Shown piece by piece: positions 43,139 through 51,367 of a stretch of 64,000 nucleotides of DNA. Origin of the DNA: an uncultured Prevotellaceae bacterium (lineage in GTDB: Bacteria; Bacteroidota; Bacteroidia; Bacteroidales; Bacteroidaceae). Made by a program: the position numbers and the translations under genes. The notes under the pieces are model-generated. The model saw only the letters and a list, made by a program, of their open reading frames with translations. It did no database searches and had not been told where the DNA came from. Each line of letters starts with the position of its first letter. Position 1 is the stretch's first letter. The stretch covers positions 62,001 to 126,000 of the forward strand of contig ONFE01000001.1 in the NCBI GenBank assembly GCA_900316985.1, written 5' to 3'.

Positions 43139-43852
43139 CTATAGCGCAAACACCACGGGAATGGCCATCATCGTGCGGCAGGGCTTGCCCTTGTCCTCAC
43201 CAGCTTTCCAGTTGGGCATCATTCGGATTACACGCAAGGCTTCGCGATCAAGTTGCGGATGGGCAGATTTCAGCACTTTGATATCGCTAATCGTGCCGTC
43301 CTTGTTCACAATGAAGGAAACGAGCACCTTGCCCTGTATCTTCTGAGACTGTGCCGCTGAGGGGTATTTCAGATTGTTTGTCAGCCATTTCATAAACTCC
43401 ACGGGACCGCCGGGAAACTCCGGCAACCGTTCCACCACACGGAAATGCAGCGGATTGTCCTTTTCATCCACGGCTACGGGCACGATGGCCTTTGTAGTCT
43501 CTTTTTCCTTTTTAACACCCTCGCCGTCAAGCTGCGCTTCCTGACTCTTCACCAACTGTTCAGGAACTTCTTCCAACACTGGCTTCTCCACCACGTTGAT
43601 TTTCGCCTTCACCTCCTTGGTCTGCGGTTCAGGAACCTGATAGGCAATCATGTTGTCAGCCGGCTTATTGGGCTTGAATTCCATATCCTGCACAATCTTC
43701 TCGAGCATTTCCGCATCCACCTCATCATCGCCAGGCGTGATTGAGACGGCAAGGCTTATGGCAAACAGACAGGCTGATACCGCCAGTCCTATGAGGAAGA
43801 ACCAGCCCCTCCTGTGCTCCAGATCTGCTTGATATGTTTTCTTTATCTCCAC
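43139..43852 (-). CDS. tonB: TonB-family energy transducer
   Basis: A 237-residue protein with one N-terminal membrane helix (about 16-38), a Lys/Glu/Pro-rich periplasmic stretch (about 60-140) and a C-terminal TonB domain (about 150-237: VVERLPEFPGGPVEFMKWL, GKVLVSFIVNKDGTISDIKV). It links the ExbB/ExbD motor to outer-membrane receptors. A TATCTTTG element (43907-43914, minus strand) lies upstream. Confidence 0.92.
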   Translation of the reverse strand: MEIKKTYQADLEHRRGWFFLIGLAVSACLFAISLAVSITPGDDEVDAEMLEKIVQDMEFKPNKPADNMIAYQVPEPQTKEVKAKINVVEKPVLEEVPEQLVKSQEAQLDGEGVKKEKETTKAIVPVAVDEKDNPLHFRVVERLPEFPGGPVEFMKWLTNNLKYPSAAQSQKIQGKVLVSFIVNKDGTISDIKVLKSAHPQLDREALRVIRMMPNWKAGEDKGKPCRTMMAIPVVFAL

Positions 43853-43906
43853 ACTAAACGCGAAAAAAATCCGTTATTACTTCGATAAGAATCTTCAAAT
43901 TCTTTG

Positions 43907-43914
43907 CAAAGATA
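43907..43914 (-). promoter_or_regulatory. TATCTTTG -7 element, tonB operon
   Basis: Reverse-strand TAnnTTTG match 54 nt before tonB, back to back with the porQ promoter. Confidence 0.6.
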
Positions 43915-43927
43915 GACAAAAATGCCG

Positions 43928-43935
43928 TATCTTTG
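43928..43935 (+). promoter_or_regulatory. TATCTTTG -7 element, porQ
   Basis: A TAnnTTTG match 21 nt before the porQ ATG. Confidence 0.65.
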
Positions 43936-43956
43936 CACTTAATTTTGATAAAATAG

Positions 43957-44907
43957 ATGAAAAAAGTGGTATTTTCGCTCCTCGTGGCGCTTTGGGCCTT
44001 GTTTGCAAACGCCCAAGAGAGTCAGACGCAGTACAATTTCCTGCGTCTGCCCGTAAGCGCGCATGCTGCAGCTCTGGGAGGAGACAATATCACCATCATT
44101 GAGGATGACCCTACGCTGACCTTCAATAATCCGGCCCTTTTGGGAAGTGTCAGCGATAAGACGATGAACCTCAACTTCATGACCTACATGCAGGGAGCCA
44201 TCACGGGAAGTGCTTCCTTCTCACGGACCATCAACGACAAGGCTTCGTGGGCGGCCATGGCGCAATACGTGGACTACGGAAAGATGAAGGAAACCGATGC
44301 CAGCAACATACAGACAGGAGAGTTCTCAGCCCGCGACATTGCCTTGAGTGGCGCCTTCAGTTATCTGCTGGCCAAAAACTTGATGGGCGGTATTACGGCA
44401 AAATTCATCACCAGCTATATCGGACAATACAATTCCATCGCCGTGGGCGTGGACCTCGGACTCAACTACTACAACCCAGACACGGAATGGAGCTTCTCTG
44501 CCGTGGCCCGCAATCTGGGCGGTGAACTCAAAGCCTACGACGAGGAATACGGCAAGATGCCGCTCGACGTGATGGTGGGAGCAGCCAAACGGCTCGGCAA
44601 CAGTCCCTTGCGGCTCTCGGCCTCACTCGTTGACCTGACCCATTGGAACTACAAGTTCATCAACCATTGGGTATTCGGCGTTGACATCCTACTGGGAGAA
44701 CAATTCTACGTAGCTGCGGGTTACAACCTGCGCCGTGCCAACGAAATGAAGATCGTGGCCAATGATGAGGAAAAAGGCAGCAGCCATGGTGCAGGCATCT
44801 CCCTGGGTGCCGGACTGCAACTGGAGCATTTCAAGCTACAGGTAGCCTATGGCAAATACCACGTCAGCTCCTCTTCACTCATGATCAATCTCTCATACAG
44901 CCTCTAA
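43957..44907 (+). CDS. porQ: Type IX secretion system protein PorQ
   Basis: A 316-residue outer-membrane beta-barrel with a signal peptide (about 1-19, ALFANAQ). The opening QYNFLRLPVSAHAAALGGDN and NPALLG are typical of the PorV/PorQ group of the FadL fold. Its length and context fit PorQ: cmk and ispH lie nearby, as I recall for P. gingivalis. PorQ works with PorZ in the type IX attachment complex. Memo/AMMECR1 and radical SAM genes follow on the same strand. Confidence 0.88.
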   Translation: MKKVVFSLLVALWALFANAQESQTQYNFLRLPVSAHAAALGGDNITIIEDDPTLTFNNPALLGSVSDKTMNLNFMTYMQGAITGSASFSRTINDKASWAAMAQYVDYGKMKETDASNIQTGEFSARDIALSGAFSYLLAKNLMGGITAKFITSYIGQYNSIAVGVDLGLNYYNPDTEWSFSAVARNLGGELKAYDEEYGKMPLDVMVGAAKRLGNSPLRLSASLVDLTHWNYKFINHWVFGVDILLGEQFYVAAGYNLRRANEMKIVANDEEKGSSHGAGISLGAGLQLEHFKLQVAYGKYHVSSSSLMINLSYSL

Positions 44908-44911
44908 ACCT

Positions 44912-44953
44912 GAGACTGTAGACTTGAAACTCGAAACCTAAAACTTGAAACTC
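44912..44953. repeat. Six-copy 7-bp array between porQ and the Memo/AMMECR1 gene
   Basis: GAGACTG, TAGACTT, GAAACTC, GAAACCT, AAAACTT, GAAACTC. It starts 4 nt after the porQ stop and ends 6 nt before the ATG at 44960. Confidence 0.85.
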
Positions 44954-44959
44954 TTACCC

Positions 44960-46480
44960 ATGACTTTCCGTCAGCCACTTCTCCTGCTGTTATTGGCTGC
45001 CCTCGCTAACACGATGGCCTGCAGCGGCACGAAGGTAAGGAATGCGGAAATACAAGATACAACTATGGAAAAGACCGTCAGAAGAGCTGCCGTAGCAGGA
45101 AGTTTCTACCCAGGCAGCAAAGAAGAAGTACTACAACAATTAAAGGATTGTTTCAAGCCGTTCCTCAAGTGCAAACAACGTTCTGACATTCAGGCCGTGA
45201 TCGTGCCTCACGCCGGATGGGTCTATTCTGGCGAGGTAGCCGCTTCGGCCTATGCCCGCATAGATTCCTCGAAACATTACGAAAGGATATTCCTCATCGG
45301 TCCCAGCCATCAGGTGTGGCTCGATGCCGTATCTGTAAACACAGCGGCTACTCACTATGCCACACCACTCGGCGAAGTGCCCGTAGATACGGCCGTCTGT
45401 CAAGCCCTAGTCTCGAAGAATCCCGGGCTCTTCAAATACGACCCTCGGGCCCATGCCCGCGAACATTGCCTGGAAGTACAACTGCCTTTCCTGCAATACC
45501 ACTTTGAGGAGATGCCGCCCATCGTGCCCGTTATTATCGCCACCGATCAATTTGACAAACTCGTTGATTTGAACGAAGCCCTGTCACCCTGGTTCAACGA
45601 GCGCAACCTGTTTGTGATTTCCTCCGACTTCAGCCACTATCCATCCTATAAGGATGCGCTGAAGGCTGACGGCCGCACAGGCGAGGCCATCGAGAGCGGC
45701 AGCATACAGATGCTGGCCAACGCCATCGAGCGCAATGCCAGCGAAAACATACCCGGACTGTCCACCAGCGCCTGCGGTTCTGCTGCCATCTTCACCCTGT
45801 TAATTTACAATCAGCGTAACCCTCAACTCCATGTAGAACATATCCTCTACCGTAATTCCGGAGACAGCGAATATGGCGACCATGAGCGCGTGGTGGGCTA
45901 CCATTCATATATAGTATATCAGCAGACCAATGACCCGTCAGCCTTCACGCTTTCGCCACAGGAGAAGCAGACGCTACTGAAAATAGCCCGCTCAAGCATT
46001 GAGGACAGCTGCCGCCATCAGCCAGCGAAACCCGTGGAAGTCAGCGAGAACCTAAAGACTCCGCTCGGTGCCTTCGTCACCTTACATAAGAACGGACGGC
46101 TCCGCGGTTGTATCGGTCATTTCGGAGAAGATATCCCACTCTACAAAACCGTCAGTCAGATGGCCCGTTCAGCTGCCTTTGAAGACCCACGGTTTCCTGC
46201 CGTCACATCCGATGAGATGAAGGATATCGAAATCGAAATCTCTGTACTCACACCCCTGAAGCGCATCAACGACATCGGCGAATTCAAGTATGGACAACAG
46301 GGCATCTATATGCGCAAAGGCTACCGAAGCGGCACTTTTCTGCCACAGGTTGCCCACGAGGTGAACTGGACGAAAGAGGAGTTTCTCGGCCATTGCGCCC
46401 AGGACAAGGCGGGCATCGGCTGGTACGGATGGAAAGATGCCGAACTCTATACCTACGAAGCCATTCTCTTTGAGGAATGA
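44960..46480 (+). CDS. AmmeMemoRadiSam B/A fusion (Memo domain + AMMECR1 domain), predicted lipoprotein
   Basis: A 506-residue fusion. Residues about 1-22 form a leader ending TMACSG, a possible lipobox. The Memo domain (about 35-320) shows VPHAGWVYSGEVAASAY, FLIGPSHQV, HCLEVQLPFLQY and SSDFSHYPSY, with the His metal-ligand pattern. The AMMECR1 domain (about 335-506) has TPLGAFVTLHKNGRLRGCIGHF. ATG 44960 is used; a start at about 45065 (MEKTVRR) would remove the leader and give a cytosolic protein. It overlaps the radical SAM gene by 4 nt. The biochemical role of this trio is not established. Confidence 0.88.
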   Translation: MTFRQPLLLLLLAALANTMACSGTKVRNAEIQDTTMEKTVRRAAVAGSFYPGSKEEVLQQLKDCFKPFLKCKQRSDIQAVIVPHAGWVYSGEVAASAYARIDSSKHYERIFLIGPSHQVWLDAVSVNTAATHYATPLGEVPVDTAVCQALVSKNPGLFKYDPRAHAREHCLEVQLPFLQYHFEEMPPIVPVIIATDQFDKLVDLNEALSPWFNERNLFVISSDFSHYPSYKDALKADGRTGEAIESGSIQMLANAIERNASENIPGLSTSACGSAAIFTLLIYNQRNPQLHVEHILYRNSGDSEYGDHERVVGYHSYIVYQQTNDPSAFTLSPQEKQTLLKIARSSIEDSCRHQPAKPVEVSENLKTPLGAFVTLHKNGRLRGCIGHFGEDIPLYKTVSQMARSAAFEDPRFPAVTSDEMKDIEIEISVLTPLKRINDIGEFKYGQQGIYMRKGYRSGTFLPQVAHEVNWTKEEFLGHCAQDKAGIGWYGWKDAELYTYEAILFEE

Positions 46481-47358
46481 AAGAGTGCCTGTATTATACG
46501 AAACTAGAGGACGATACCGTTCGTTGTGAACTCTGTCCCCACCATTGCCTGATGAAGCCTGGCAACCGAGGGCTATGTCGCAGCCGCGTCAACCACGAGG
46601 GTCATCTCTATTCCGAGGCATACAGCCATCCCTGTGCGCTGGCTATTGACCCCATCGAGAAGAAACCGCTCTATCATTTCCACCCTGGCGAGGAATGTCT
46701 GTCATTGGCCTGTACGGGCTGTAACCTGCGTTGCAAAGGTTGTCAGAATCATGACATCTCACAAATAAAACCTGGCGATACCGACTTCTACCAACTCTCC
46801 CCCGAAGAACTGATTTCAACGGCCCGCAAGCATCGCCAAAATATCATCGCCTATACCTATACCGAACCGCTCACGTGGTATGAATACACGCTCGACTGCG
46901 CCCAATTGGCCCACAAGAACGGCATGATGAACGTACTCGTCTCAGCCGGTTATATCAACGAAGAACCCCTCCGCCAGATTGCTCCCTTCCTAGATGCCGC
47001 AAACATCGACCTGAAATACTTCAACGATGAGACCTACCGACGTATGTCTGGAGCCTCGTTAGAGCCTATCCTCAAAACGCTGAAGATACTACGCGAGCAC
47101 CATGTGTGGCTTGAAATCACCCATCTGATGATTCCCGGCACCGAGACAGCCGAGGAGTTCCGCTCCATGTGCTGCTGGCTCAGCCAGAATGGTTTCAGCA
47201 ATACGCCTCTCCATCTTTCAAGGTTCTTCCCCCGCTACCAACTCCAGCAAGGCTACGCCCCCACCCCTATCGCCACACTCCGCAAGGCCAAGGACATAGC
47301 TCGCGAGGAAGGCATACGCCACGTCTATTTAGGCAACGTCCCTCCTTCCGCCGAATAA
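46477..47358 (+). CDS. amrS: AmmeMemoRadiSam system radical SAM enzyme
   Basis: A 293-residue radical SAM protein. The cluster motif is CNLRCKGC (Cys-x3-Cys-x2-Cys, about residue 87), with an earlier Cys-rich CELCPHHCLMKPGNRGLCRS. The family segments IAYTYTEPLTWYEY and NIDLKYFNDETYRRMSGA are present. It resembles pyruvate-formate-lyase activase-like AmrS proteins. Start ATGA overlaps the fusion gene, so the two are coupled. Substrate unknown. Confidence 0.92.
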   Translation: MKECLYYTKLEDDTVRCELCPHHCLMKPGNRGLCRSRVNHEGHLYSEAYSHPCALAIDPIEKKPLYHFHPGEECLSLACTGCNLRCKGCQNHDISQIKPGDTDFYQLSPEELISTARKHRQNIIAYTYTEPLTWYEYTLDCAQLAHKNGMMNVLVSAGYINEEPLRQIAPFLDAANIDLKYFNDETYRRMSGASLEPILKTLKILREHHVWLEITHLMIPGTETAEEFRSMCCWLSQNGFSNTPLHLSRFFPRYQLQQGYAPTPIATLRKAKDIAREEGIRHVYLGNVPPSAE

Positions 47359-47377
47359 TCAAATATGAGAAGCATTC

Positions 47378-47462
47378 CTTCCAACCATTGGAAGCATCCT
47401 TTCCAGACTTTGGAAGCAACCTTTCCAACCATTGGAAGGAAGGTTTCCAATGGTTAGAAGCC
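47378..47462. repeat. 22-bp palindromic-unit array (locus B)
   Basis: Units at 47378, 47400, 47422 and 47444 (last partial). Same unit plan as at 21940: TTTCCA, five bases, TGGAAGCAACC; the second unit's spacer GACTT equals that of the third unit at 21984. Confidence 0.85.
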
Positions 47463-47489
47463 ACGATAGTGATAATTCTGCGATTTAAG

Positions 47490-47540
47490 CAATTATTTCC
47501 CTCAAATAATTGGAAATGTCTGAAGAATATCTTAATTTTG
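47490..47540 (+). promoter_or_regulatory. AT-rich dyad and TAATTTTG promoter element of cmk
   Basis: CAATTATTT-CCCTC-AAATAATTG is a perfect 9-bp dyad (47490-47512) just upstream of TAATTTTG (47533-47540), which lies 23 nt before the cmk ATG. The dyad could be an operator; no factor is known. Confidence 0.5.
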
Positions 47541-47563
47541 CAGAAAAGAATTATATCAAGGAT

Positions 47564-48256
47564 ATGAAGAAGATAACGATAGCAATTGACGGACATTCGT
47601 CTTGTGGAAAATCAACAATGGCCAAAGACCTGGCCAAGAAAATCGGATATGTGTATGTCGATACCGGTGCCATGTACCGGGCAGTAACGCTCTTTGCGCT
47701 TCGCAACAACCTCTTTGAGGAAGACGGGGCAGTAAAGGTGGACGAACTGGAAAAACGGATGGACGAGATTAAGATTTCATTCAAGTTCAATACCGAAACC
47801 CAGAGGCCGGACACTTATCTGAACGGAGAACTGGTGGAAAAGGAAATTCGCGGAATGGAAGTCTCGAACCATGTATCACCCATTGCTGCCATCGGATTTG
47901 TGCGCGAAGCCATGGTGGCGCAACAGCAACGAATGGGAAAGAAAGGCGGCATCGTAATGGATGGCCGCGACATCGGTACGGTGGTTTTCCCGAATGCTGA
48001 ACTGAAGGTGTTCGTGACGGCTACGGCTGAGGTGCGTGCCCAGCGTCGTTATGACGAACTGAAGGGCAAGGGGCAGGAAGCTGATTATGAAGAAATCCTG
48101 AAGAATGTACAGGAACGTGACTACATCGACTCTCATCGAGAGGTGTCACCCTTGCGTCAGGCAGAGGATGCCCTGCTGCTGGACAACTCGAACATGACGA
48201 TTCCGGAGCAGAACGAATGGCTGCTGAAACAATATGAATTAAGAATTCAGAAGTAG
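47564..48256 (+). CDS. cmk: Cytidylate kinase
   Basis: A 230-residue CMP/dCMP kinase. P-loop [18 protein letters not shown], then [12 protein letters not shown], the NMP-binding [16 protein letters not shown], and [24 protein letters not shown] 47564 is used, since the longer frame would start upstream of the promoter. Its 3' end overlaps the 3' end of ispH (opposite strand) by 18 nt. Confidence 0.95.
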   Translation: MKKITIAIDGHSSCGKSTMAKDLAKKIGYVYVDTGAMYRAVTLFALRNNLFEEDGAVKVDELEKRMDEIKISFKFNTETQRPDTYLNGELVEKEIRGMEVSNHVSPIAAIGFVREAMVAQQQRMGKKGGIVMDGRDIGTVVFPNAELKVFVTATAEVRAQRRYDELKGKGQEADYEEILKNVQERDYIDSHREVSPLRQAEDALLLDNSNMTIPEQNEWLLKQYELRIQK

Positions 48257-49090
48257 GTATTCGCGGCATTGTTCCATCAGCCATTTGGGAGTGCTGGTGG
48301 CTCCGCAGATGCCTACCGATGTAATACCTTCCAACCACGACGGGTCAATCTCATTGGCGCCTTCTATAAGGTGACTATTGGGGTTGACCCGTTGGCATTC
48401 CTCAAAGAGCACACGGCCGTTACTGCTCTTGCGCCCGCAGACAAAGAGAATGAGGTCGTGCTTGGCAGCAAACTTGGAGATGTTTGGCATGCGGTTGGCC
48501 ACCTGACGGCAGATGGTGTCGAAACTCTGGAAGTGGGCTTCAGGTGAGATATGTTCCTGAATGTATGCGATGATGCGATGGAACTCATCGAGGCTTTTCG
48601 TGGTCTGCGAATAGAGATAGATATCGCGCGAAAAATCGAGTTTCTTCACATCGTCAAAATGGGCTATGACAATGGCATTGCCGCCTGTCTGCCCTACGAG
48701 TCCCATCACCTCAGCATGGCCGGGCTTGCCGAAAATGACGATGGTAGGAACCCCTGCCTCGTATTGGCGCTTGATTTTCTTCTGCAACTGCAAGACCACA
48801 GGACAGGTGGCATCGATGATTTCGATGTTATTGCGGCGAGCCAGCTCGTAGGTTTCAGGAGGTTCACCATGGGCACGGAGCAGCACCTTCACGTCATGAA
48901 GCTTAGCCATCTGTTCATGGTCGATGGTGATGAGCCCGAGTTGCTTCAGCCGTTCACACTCCATACCATTGTGAACGATGTCACCCAAACAATACAAGGT
49001 GGAGCCCTTGGCCAGTTCTTCTTCTGCCTTACGGATGGCGGTCGTCACGCCGAAGCAAAACCCACTGCCATTATCGATTTCAATCTGCAT
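48239..49090 (-). CDS. ispH: 4-hydroxy-3-methylbut-2-enyl diphosphate reductase
   Basis: A 283-residue Fe-S enzyme, last step of the MEP isoprenoid pathway. Cluster cysteines are in [24 protein letters not shown] and [20 protein letters not shown] is also typical. The ATG at 49088-49090 starts on the last base of the meaB stop codon, so the two are coupled. Confidence 0.95.
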   Translation of the reverse strand: MQIEIDNGSGFCFGVTTAIRKAEEELAKGSTLYCLGDIVHNGMECERLKQLGLITIDHEQMAKLHDVKVLLRAHGEPPETYELARRNNIEIIDATCPVVLQLQKKIKRQYEAGVPTIVIFGKPGHAEVMGLVGQTGGNAIVIAHFDDVKKLDFSRDIYLYSQTTKSLDEFHRIIAYIQEHISPEAHFQSFDTICRQVANRMPNISKFAAKHDLILFVCGRKSSNGRVLFEECQRVNPNSHLIEGANEIDPSWLEGITSVGICGATSTPKWLMEQCREYLLLNS

Positions 49091-50190
49091 CACATCTTCA
49101 TTTGCTTAAAATACATATCGAGCAAGTCACCTGCAGCCTTGAAGGATGTCTTTTCTCCACCAAGGACACTTTGTTCGGCAGACTTAATCTGTTCGGCAAT
49201 AATCGGATTATTGTAGAACGAGTTGCGCAGATGCTCGTTGATGCTCTCATACATCCAGTATTTCGACTGCTCGTTGCGGCGGTATTGGAAGTATCCGTTG
49301 GCTTTCACGAAATCGATATATTGGTAGATCATGTCCCAGACCTCCTTGATACCGATGCCGTAGAAGCCGCTGTAGCAGAGCACCTTGGGCAGCCAGCCGC
49401 TCTCGGGCATGGGGAAGAAATGGAGGGCGTTGCGGAAGTTGGTGGCGGCCATCTGACAACGGTCCACATTCTCGCCGTCACACTTATTGATAACGATGCC
49501 GTCAGCAATCTCCATGATGCCGCGCTTGATGCCCTGCAACTCGTCACCGGTACCTGCCAACTGGATGAGGAGGAAGAAATCCACCATCGAATGGCAGGCG
49601 GTCTCGCTCTGCCCCACTCCAACGGTCTCCACGAAAATCTTATCGAAACCTGCTGCCTCGCAGAGGATGATCGTCTCTCGCGTCTTGCGGGCAACACCTC
49701 CGAGGGAGCCTGCCGTTGGCGAAGGGCGAATGAAGGCCTCCTTGCGTTGGGAAAGTTTTTCCATGCGCGTCTTGTCGCCCAGAATACTTCCCTTGCTTCG
49801 CTCGCTGGAGGGGTCGATGGCCAGAACTGCCAGTTTGCCGCCCGTACGCTCCAAAACGTGAATGCCAAACTCATCGATAGAAGTACTCTTTCCAGCACCG
49901 GGCACGCCGCTGATGCCGATGCGCACGGAGTTGCCGCTGTAAGGAAGGCACTTGTCAATCACTTCCTGAGCCTTGGCATAATGGCTGGGATTGACACTCT
50001 CCACCAGTGTGACGGCCTGCGAGAGAATGGTGACATCACCTTTGACGATGCCCTCCACCATCTCCGCTGCCGAATATTCACGACGGCGGAAACGCCCACG
50101 CTTCAGATAGGGATTCACTATACTCTGACTACTGACGCCGGCATTGACCTGCAGTCCCTTGTATTCTTCGCTATTCTCGGGATGATCCAT
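49090..50190 (-). CDS. meaB: Methylmalonyl-CoA mutase-associated GTPase MeaB
   Basis: A 366-residue G3E GTPase that guards and reloads methylmalonyl-CoA mutase. P-loop ISGVPGAGKSTSIDEFG, AIDPSSERSKGSILGDKTRME, FVETVGVGQSE and GIVINKCDG. The mutase genes themselves are not in this window. Coupled to ispH. Confidence 0.95.
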   Translation of the reverse strand: MDHPENSEEYKGLQVNAGVSSQSIVNPYLKRGRFRRREYSAAEMVEGIVKGDVTILSQAVTLVESVNPSHYAKAQEVIDKCLPYSGNSVRIGISGVPGAGKSTSIDEFGIHVLERTGGKLAVLAIDPSSERSKGSILGDKTRMEKLSQRKEAFIRPSPTAGSLGGVARKTRETIILCEAAGFDKIFVETVGVGQSETACHSMVDFFLLIQLAGTGDELQGIKRGIMEIADGIVINKCDGENVDRCQMAATNFRNALHFFPMPESGWLPKVLCYSGFYGIGIKEVWDMIYQYIDFVKANGYFQYRRNEQSKYWMYESINEHLRNSFYNNPIIAEQIKSAEQSVLGGEKTSFKAAGDLLDMYFKQMKM

Positions 50191-50222
50191 ATTGTGTTGC
50201 TATTGCAATTGAGGATTCTTAA

Positions 50223-51326
50223 TCAGTTTACGTTAACATTAATGATGACCTTCGCACGCTTCGGGTCGTTGGTAATCATCAGCACACGGGGCTTTGAACG
50301 GGCTTTCTTAATTTCCTTCGCGTCCACGGTAATCTTCAGCTTCGCCTGCTCGCCCGACTGCAACTTGGTCTTGTTGAGTTTCACCTTCATTCCTGAAGTG
50401 AACATCTGGAGAGAGGAGATGTCAAGTTCGCTACGTCCCAGATTTTCAATAATGATAGTCTCCGTCTTCTTTGCCTTTCCATTGAACGCGATGTTCAGTT
50501 CCTCAGCAGAAAGGCCCAGCTTGGGTGCGTACTGCATCTGTGTCTCCGTCATTTCGGTGAATGCAGGCAGCAGTACGGTGGAAACAGAGATTTCCTTGTC
50601 GGGATGGACCTTATCGCCGGGATACATACCCAGGAAGACACTTGTCTGCGTCAAACCATAGTCGCGCACTTTCTTAGAGTCCAGAATCAGAGAAATCGTA
50701 CCCTGCCGTCCCGGTTGCAGCGTAGTGGGTGAAACCTGTGCCTGCATATAGGATGGCAGATGCATTACGACGGGTGAGACACTCTTTGAAGAAGCATTCC
50801 TAATGTTAATTTTCTGAACAGGACGGTCACCACGATTGACATCATCAAACTCCACGTCGTTGCGGTCCACATTCAGATCTGCAATAGTATAAGGATACTG
50901 ACCGGCAAAGTCGATGATTTCCTCCACCACCACGCCCCGGATCTGCAGATAGAAAGGCTGCTGGGATGCGTCGCTATAGAGTGCGATGTCCTTGAAGAAA
51001 TGTCCCATCTGGCGGGAGTCGTAAGTGGCGTTCACTACAAAGGACTCTCCTGGAGCGATCTGCCCCTTGGGGTATTCCACCGTGGTACAACCGCAGGAAG
51101 TCTTCACATCCTTGATCGAGATGGGGTTGGAACTCATGTTCTGCATTTCAAACTTCGCGGTCACCGGCTGTTCGTAGATGACATTACCGCAGTCGATGAC
51201 CTCATTCTTCACCGAAAGTTGCTGGGCGTACACATTAAAGGGCAAAAAGGTAAGAAGGCAAAAAGGCAAAGCGGTTTTTACCATACCTGCTACCCCCCTT
51301 ACCATTAATCCGAATTTCATTTCCAT
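50223..51326 (-). CDS. Exported DUF1573-domain protein
   Basis: A 367-residue exported protein. Signal peptide about 15-35 (PFCLLTFLPFNVYAQ), then a DUF1573 immunoglobulin-like domain with TSCGCTTVEYPKGQIAPGES, followed by two more Ig-like domains. DUF1573 proteins are common in Bacteroidota envelopes, function unknown. The ATG at 51326 is used; the longer frame overlaps the alpha-2-macroglobulin gene. Part of the signal peptide is encoded by an 8-bp word array. Confidence 0.85.
   Translation of the reverse strand: MEMKFGLMVRGVAGMVKTALPFCLLTFLPFNVYAQQLSVKNEVIDCGNVIYEQPVTAKFEMQNMSSNPISIKDVKTSCGCTTVEYPKGQIAPGESFVVNATYDSRQMGHFFKDIALYSDASQQPFYLQIRGVVVEEIIDFAGQYPYTIADLNVDRNDVEFDDVNRGDRPVQKINIRNASSKSVSPVVMHLPSYMQAQVSPTTLQPGRQGTISLILDSKKVRDYGLTQTSVFLGMYPGDKVHPDKEISVSTVLLPAFTEMTETQMQYAPKLGLSAEELNIAFNGKAKKTETIIIENLGRSELDISSLQMFTSGMKVKLNKTKLQSGEQAKLKITVDAKEIKKARSKPRVLMITNDPKRAKVIINVNVN
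51241..51272. repeat. Four-copy 8-bp array in the signal-peptide region of the DUF1573 gene
   Basis: GGCAAAAA, GGTAAGAA, GGCAAAAA, GGCAAAGC. On the coding strand it reads as hydrophobic Leu/Phe/Pro codons of the leader. Confidence 0.7.
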
Positions 51327-51367
51327 ATTTGATGTTTTACTTGTTCTATTGATGGTGGCGTACTCTT

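Noticed and set aside
43957-44907. PorV instead of PorQ
   Set aside because: At 316 residues it is shorter than typical PorV, and its neighbours cmk and ispH fit PorQ.
49102-50661. A 519-residue plus-strand frame
   Set aside because: Antisense shadow across meaB and the DUF1573 gene, both of which have strong family motifs.
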